From Fragilaria radians (lineage: Eukaryota > Bacillariophyta > Fragilariophyceae > Fragilariales > Fragilariaceae), in the NCBI GenBank assembly GCA_900642245.1, contig CAAAJI010000068.1, forward strand, positions 93,785 through 106,815: DNA of 13,031 nt, in the 5' to 3' direction. Below are positions 8,743 through 13,031 of this stretch, piece by piece (positions within the stretch are counted from its first letter, which is position 1; each line of letters begins with the position of its first letter). A model generated the notes under the pieces. It was not told the DNA's origin, searched no databases, and worked only from the letters and a program-made list of their open reading frames with translations. The position numbers and the translations under genes were made by a program.

Positions 8743-9654
8743 TTAGAGCCAGTAAACAATCACTGTAATATTATCCGTGGTTCCATGTTGCATAGCATAC
8801 TGTATCAATTCATCAGCAGCTTCACTTTTTGGCCTTCGACTAGACTGCACCAAATCTACGGCTTGCTGGTCGGTAATCACATCCCAGAGTCCATCACAAG
8901 CGAGGATGACAAATTCGTCCGATGTTGGTGCTAGTGATGACGACGGCGACGAGGAGAAAGACTCGGAATACGAATGTACTCGGATGTATGGTTCAGCAAT
9001 GACGTATCGTTTTAGTCCAAAATCACCCAGTGATCGGGACACAGCCAAGACACCCACAACACGGCCCTTCAAACAGAATCCACCTGCACCTTCTATTCGC
9101 ATCACTTCTTCAGGATCATCGGCGCGATGATCTCGCGATAACCTTATTGCTGTCTTATTTGATTTCGCAATATTAGAGGCGTTACTCCCTAAAACAATAC
9201 GAGCATCCCCGACATTCGCAGTGATTAACGTTCGAGTAGACGAATGAATTAGGCACACGGCAACTGTCGATCCGGATCTCGAAATTCCGAATTTATGTGC
9301 CTGGATATCAGTAATAAGAAATGCTCGTTCAAGCGCTTCTTTGATGCGAGGTATATCCTTAGGCAAATGTATCGGAGATATCTCAGGTTGAAGTTCCATC
9401 GCAAAGTTATGATGCAACGTGTGTTGCAGAAAATCGACCATGTCCCTACCGCCATGGCCGTCGTAAATTGCCAAATATGTAAATTCTGTCAGGTCCCAAG
9501 ATCCTTCAGGAAGGATCACATGGACATCTTCCATGGTTGATCTTCTTAACGGGTTCATCTCTTCTGCTACGGAAAAGACCATTGTCATATATTCAAATGA
9601 ACGCTTTCTAACTTTGTATTTGTAGACAGTTTTAACATCAATTATAACGGTCAT
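8743..9654 (-). CDS. PP2C-family (PPM) Ser/Thr protein phosphatase, 303 aa, single exon
   Basis: A metal-dependent phosphatase that removes phosphate from Ser/Thr of proteins. The protein is almost only the catalytic domain: RRSTMEDVHV (37-46), YDGHGG (64-69), SGSTVAV (127-133), NVGDAR (147-152), LSRDHR (172-177), GVLAVSRSLGDFGLK (201-215), VIAEPYI (218-224), ILACDGLWDV (250-259), DNITVIV (294-300). The acidic metal ligands Asp43, Asp65, Asp254 and Asp294 are all present, so it should be active. A Ser-rich loop (228-246) lies between the AEP and CDG motifs. ATG 9654 follows an in-frame TGA; Met23 or Met25 are alternative starts that keep the whole domain. There is no signal peptide or membrane segment, so it is likely cytosolic or nuclear. 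The target is unknown; the layout is that of short plant/protist PP2Cs without regulatory domains. Confidence 0.95.
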   Translation of the reverse strand: MTVIIDVKTVYKYKVRKRSFEYMTMVFSVAEEMNPLRRSTMEDVHVILPEGSWDLTEFTYLAIYDGHGGRDMVDFLQHTLHHNFAMELQPEISPIHLPKDIPRIKEALERAFLITDIQAHKFGISRSGSTVAVCLIHSSTRTLITANVGDARIVLGSNASNIAKSNKTAIRLSRDHRADDPEEVMRIEGAGGFCLKGRVVGVLAVSRSLGDFGLKRYVIAEPYIRVHSYSESFSSSPSSSLAPTSDEFVILACDGLWDVITDQQAVDLVQSSRRPKSEAADELIQYAMQHGTTDNITVIVYWL

Positions 9655-9899
9655 AATTTGAATTTCAACGATTCATCCGAATAAACATTCACGATTCTAC
9701 CCAGTTTCAAATACAGCATCAACCCAAGAAGAAGCTACTGAAACTCTCTATTAGTAGTAGTGTTTTCTTGATTGATTGAGATGCATCCAGGGAAACCCCA
9801 AAGGTAGTATAACCTCTGATGTGTTGAAAGCGGATTGTGGCATTTTGAGTGAACGCGAAGGGTTTAACATACAATTTGATACTCTCCACATCTGTTTTC
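9655..9899. other. PP2C upstream region
   Basis: This should hold the PP2C promoter and leader. CTATTAGTAG at 9748-9757 differs by one base from the palindrome CTACTAGTAG found before the FKBP and Sec6-like B genes. A 62-codon + strand ORF crosses 9776-9964 but overlaps a better-looking - strand frame and has no recognisable motif. Confidence 0.5.
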
Positions 9900-10076
9900 C
9901 TAAACCATCTTCGCTTGCTTATCAGGTGGAGCTGTCACCACAGATAAAAACCTCAGGGGGTTGACAAGCTTATTGGGTGTGACAGACACTGTGAAAATCA
10001 TTTTCTTAGCATCGGAAACCCAAGTCAACAACTTGACAAAGTTGTCATTGTTGGATTTTAAGGTGTCCCAGCCTGT
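9900..10076 (-). pseudogene. Exon-like coding block, unknown protein
   Basis: A stop-free - strand frame ends at TAG 9902-9900. Just before its body is a textbook 3' splice site: a T-rich tract, then CCTACAG followed by GC (about 10074-10095). It reads DTLKSNNDNFVKLL..VSDAKKM.FTVSVTP and ends QAKMV, about 58 residues with codon choice like the real genes here. I recognise no domain. It lies downstream of the dead Ty3 integrase on the same strand and could be a last exon of a lost gene or part of the element. No upstream exon could be assigned. Confidence 0.3.
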
Positions 10077-10368
10077 AGGTTGAAAAAACAGAAATATAGA
10101 AACGAAGTTCTAGAGATTAACAAGGAATTAGAAGATTAGTAAATTAGGTTCTAATCTCACACTTTTAGGTTAAGCTTTGAGGGGAAGGTTTTCTTTTGAA
10201 ACCTTCGTGAGAAAGCTTTGTTAGGTAGAGGAGGCTTAAAGGAGAAGACTTTATGTAATAGATTTTTGTGAGATGAGCTCTCTCTTGGCACGTTTGACCT
10301 TGGGTGATTCTCTACATCACCTTACGACATTCGCTTCTACGATCCGTCTCGTTTTGGACTTAACTTCC

Positions 10369-10398
10369 GGTGAAGGTGAAGGTGAAGGTGAAGGTGAA
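10369..10398 (+). repeat. (GGTGAA)5 hexanucleotide repeat
   Basis: Five perfect units are followed by GT. On + they fall in a 58-codon ORF (ATG 10273 to TAA 10449), where they would encode Gly-Glu repeats. On - they start 8 bases beyond the stop of the integrase relic. Neither reading is supported as coding. Confidence 0.95.
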
Positions 10399-10405
10399 GT
10401 ATTCC

Positions 10406-10720
10406 TCAATCACGTAATACTTGATCATTCACCATATATTCATGTTTAACTCTTTTTGAGTTTTCTTTGTGTGTGTTAGCATCTGAGGCCTCTTTTTTGC
10501 GTTTTCTGATTTCAGTATAGTCAGTAGTGAAAGATGAGTGAAACAGCATGTTGCTTCCAAAGACAATTTGTGCTGGTGTAGCAGTTATTACACTGTATAC
10601 TTTTCAGAAAATAGCCCAGGCTCTATTTACTAATATTTTTGACCATGGATCTTGATTATCAAAATCAGATATCAACCTACTCAATGCATTTTTCCAACGT
10701 TTGGAGCATTCCAAATGGAG
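10406..10720 (-). mobile_element. Degenerate Ty3/gypsy LTR-retrotransposon integrase, C-terminal part
   Basis: In one - strand frame 105 codons read LHLECSKRWKNALSRL, DPWSKILVNRAWAIF, an in-frame TGA (10606-10604), ATPAQIVFGSNMLFHSSF, then a Lys/Glu-rich stretch and HEYMVNDQVL before a stop at 10408-10406. This is the order of the end of Ty3/gypsy integrases: the last acid of the DDE triad, the W-A.R helix, the TPAQLVFGRDM motif and the basic region leading to Y..GD.VL. The internal stop, frame loss upstream of about 10720 and absence of reverse transcriptase or visible LTRs show that it is dead. Weak echoes of coding may continue to about 10400-10260 on -. Confidence 0.8.
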
Positions 10721-12337
10721 TCTGTCCTGACATCTGTTTTGAACGCAAAACTGGTTAATTCTTGTTGACTAGGGGCGTTGAAGAAAACTGGCTTTGTCAA
10801 TCTTACATTGTGCATGATGATAATCAATGGACATCTCTGTGTACGTAATTCTTTTCATTTATGTTATCTGAATGTATTGTAGAAACACTTTCCTGAATTT
10901 TAGTTATATTCTCTCCAGTTTGCGGTATTGTTGATAGCAACACGTAAATCCATTCTCTGACAACAGTGCTGCAAGTAGAATACATGGGAAAGTTACTGTA
11001 TGATGTCTTTCACTTTTAACTGGTCTAGACAGACACGCGGAATTCAACCATAGTATGCAATTCAATGGAGAAAACTTGGAATTACACTCTTTTTTTGCTT
11101 CACCTTTTTTACATAAAGTCTCCCTCCTTGTTCACTTTGAAGGGAAAGAAATAATTTCCATTAAAGGACAAAAGAAGCATGAGATGTAGATCAAAGGCCA
11201 TTTACGATCACTATAAAATCAGCATTCAAGTGTATACTCTTAATGTACAATTGAAGTCAAAAGGGGCTGGTAGCAACAAATTCAATTTACGTTAGAACGA
11301 ATCAGTTAGAATAGTATAGCTAACATAAGGAAAGATATCATTAACTTGAATTGTGCTTAGAAGATCCTATGATGTATTTTTCCTTTTCCAGAATATACCT
11401 AATTGGGAAATGCCCGCAAATCAAGTGAAATATACAAAGAAAGCAATAGAACTAAAAAGCACATGCGTATGAACCAATACGTTAAGAAAATCAGCTGGCT
11501 CTTAAAATCTAGCATTTAAGTATCCCATAAAAGTCCACAATCTGAACAAAATATTGGAAGTTAGTTCAGAAAGTGGTTACTTTCATCAACTCAGATAAAG
11601 GTATGCAAAAACAATCTTTTGAGTGAAGGCCACTTTTGAATGACACTTACACTCACGGTAAAAAGTTGTCAGTATAAGGCCTATCATGAAAAAAATATAT
11701 TGAGCACTGCATATCACTCCCTACCCAAAAAATAAGAACATGGAAAAAATCTAAGTCCTACAGGCGTTTGAGAACTAATTGGCTTCCTCTTTCTGCAACC
11801 AAATTGTTTTTGAAGGACAACTGGAAAAGAGCTTGATCACTTACCTTTTGTGAAGTAGGACTGCTGAATTATCCAGGAACACCATTATCCATTATGAAGT
11901 CTTTGTCATTAGTTTTCCTTGGAATCAATAGTCACTGGCTGAACTTCAATATTTCAAAATATCACACAGGCCGAAAATACACAAAGTAAATCATGTGGAT
12001 GATTCAACAAGTTAATTATAATACATGCAGATTGTGGTAAAAGTTCGTTTCATCCATTCCTGTTCAATTCGAGGATATTTCGAAACAAATACTGTGGAAT
12101 GAACACCTCATTTGGTTGATTCTATGTCAATACACTCTTGATACCCTTAGAGTATTGTCAATGCAAATTCAAAGAATTTCAATAGTAAGCTAGTAATGCT
12201 GTTCTGCTATTGCTTCTTAGATTTGATTAAAAAAGTACCAATTCCTTCCGAATACTTACCCTCGTGCAAATAGTGTTCTAATGGGAGCTACCTTTAGCAT
12301 TCAGCTTAGGCAACGCACAAAAACTAAGGAACCTACA
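10721..12337. other. Gene-poor region between retroelement relic and RHS/Crinkler-like ORF
   Basis: A 1.6-kb AT-rich stretch with no frame longer than about 60 codons and no motif I can name. GTAAGT donor-like sites on - occur near 11845 and 12260 but no exons could be paired with them. It probably contains further retroelement debris upstream of the integrase fragment, too decayed to read. Confidence 0.5.
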
Positions 12338-13021
12338 TTAATCTTGTTTCTTATTTATGGCTCTCAAAGCCTTCATCACTGATTCAATGTCCAGTTTCGA
12401 AATTTCGTCATCTATTGCATCCAGCACTTTTCCACTGGCGTACGCATACTTGGGAACAACATATCCTCCATAAATATCAGCACTATTCCGATCAACCTTA
12501 TATCTGATCATATGAGAAAAAGCTTTAGGTGAATCAGAGTAAGAAGGAGATTCTAGTGCTTCAAGCAGGCTTTTTCCAGACGAATAAATTCGTCCAATTT
12601 CCATGTCTCTTTCATTCTGGAATTCCTTACGCTGAATCTCTGACCAAAAAAAGGACGATCGAATGTATGGACCGTACTTTCTAATTCGTTCATAAAGCTC
12701 TTTATCATTGGGACAGTCTCCAAATGCTTCGCCAATGCTTCGAAAGATTTGACCCATCAGTCGAAGTTGAAGCTCACTTGGACAGGGCATGTAAAATGTC
12801 ATGGCTTTACGTTGGAATTCTGGATATTGCTTTTCATGTGGAGATACGGTAGCAATTATTCTGGATTTACACCAGTGATATTCCAAGGGTGTGTTTTCCT
12901 TATCAGATTCCCACAAGATCATAGAATTAACATCCGTACAGGACTCTAAAGCCCCAGGGCTATGCTCAGAATAAAACACATGATTTGTTGGATCGGTGTA
13001 GAACAATATGTCAGGAATCAG
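12338..13021 (-). CDS. Crinkler/RHS-type protein, C-terminal part, 5'-incomplete
   Basis: The open frame runs from a TAA at 13024-13022 to the stop at 12340-12338, about 227 codons with no convincing start. Visible marks: SMILWESD, IIATVSPHEKQYPEF, FYMPCPSELQ, a LYERIRKYGPYIR block and, near the end, FSHMI, PKYAYASGKVLD. This order (SP..Y..F, YMP..S..EL, R..fGG.pR, shr..i, fAS..v) is typical of the region after the P-loop NTPase core in Crinkler (CRN) effectors and trypanosome retrotransposon-hot-spot proteins. The P-loop itself would lie beyond the window. Several consensus residues differ (YMPCP where YMPLW is usual, KYGPYIR where fGGIpR is usual). Because the frame is closed upstream, either an intron acceptor lies inside (an AG at 12966-12965 is possible) or the gene is truncated. 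Host role unknown; no function is inferred. Confidence 0.6.
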   Translation of the reverse strand: MIPDILFYTDPTNHVFYSEHSPGALESCTDVNSMILWESDKENTPLEYHWCKSRIIATVSPHEKQYPEFQRKAMTFYMPCPSELQLRLMGQIFRSIGEAFGDCPNDKELYERIRKYGPYIRSSFFWSEIQRKEFQNERDMEIGRIYSSGKSLLEALESPSYSDSPKAFSHMIRYKVDRNSADIYGGYVVPKYAYASGKVLDAIDDEISKLDIESVMKALRAINKKQD

Positions 13022-13031
13022 TTAGAAGCTT

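Noticed and set aside
8777..9130. 117-codon + strand ORF
   Set aside because: Exactly antisense to the PP2C catalytic domain, whose motifs are all intact; a shadow.
9776..9964. 62-codon + strand ORF after PP2C
   Set aside because: No recognisable motif, weak start, and it overlaps a - strand frame with better coding character and a clear splice acceptor.
12553..12735. 60-codon - strand ORF
   Set aside because: Out-of-frame shadow inside the Crinkler/RHS-like frame.

Overview
The window is nuclear-type eukaryotic DNA. It is AT-rich, has short GT-AG introns (51-80 bp), single-gene transcription units on both strands and long gene-poor spacers, and carries Elongator, Sec6-like, PP2C and FKBP genes with no operon logic. 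Short introns, a Ty3/gypsy relic and a Crinkler/RHS-type ORF would fit an oomycete-like or other protist or algal/fungal genome, but I cannot fix the lineage from the sequence.

Left part (1-4800): the 3' part of an ELP2 gene (Elongator WD40 subunit) runs on + from the left edge to 2434. Its reading frame is broken three times, each time by the apparent loss of one base. Only 33 bp away, tail to tail, lies a - strand two-exon gene for a Sec6-like protein (exocyst subunit family, C-terminal half only). Upstream of it, also on -, is a small intact FKBP-type prolyl isomerase with an unusual Ser/Asn-rich insert.

Middle (4800-9660): a 2.1-kb gene-poor spacer contains an imperfect tandem duplication (5871-6195) and what I read as an unannotated small spliced gene on - (6281-6613). 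Then comes a second Sec6-like gene on +, a paralogue of the first, with its intron at exactly the same codon and phase. It is tail to tail with a complete PP2C-type phosphatase gene on -.

Right part (9660-13031): this is gene-poor, decayed DNA. On - it holds an exon-like block (9900-10076), a (GGTGAA)5 repeat, and the C-terminal part of a dead Ty3/gypsy integrase (10406-10720). At the right edge, on -, is the 3' part of a Crinkler/RHS-type P-loop-associated protein.

The genes do not form one pathway. The most notable structure is the pair of half-length Sec6-like paralogues flanking the FKBP gene. The spliced small gene and the repeated elements upstream of gene starts are the next best leads.
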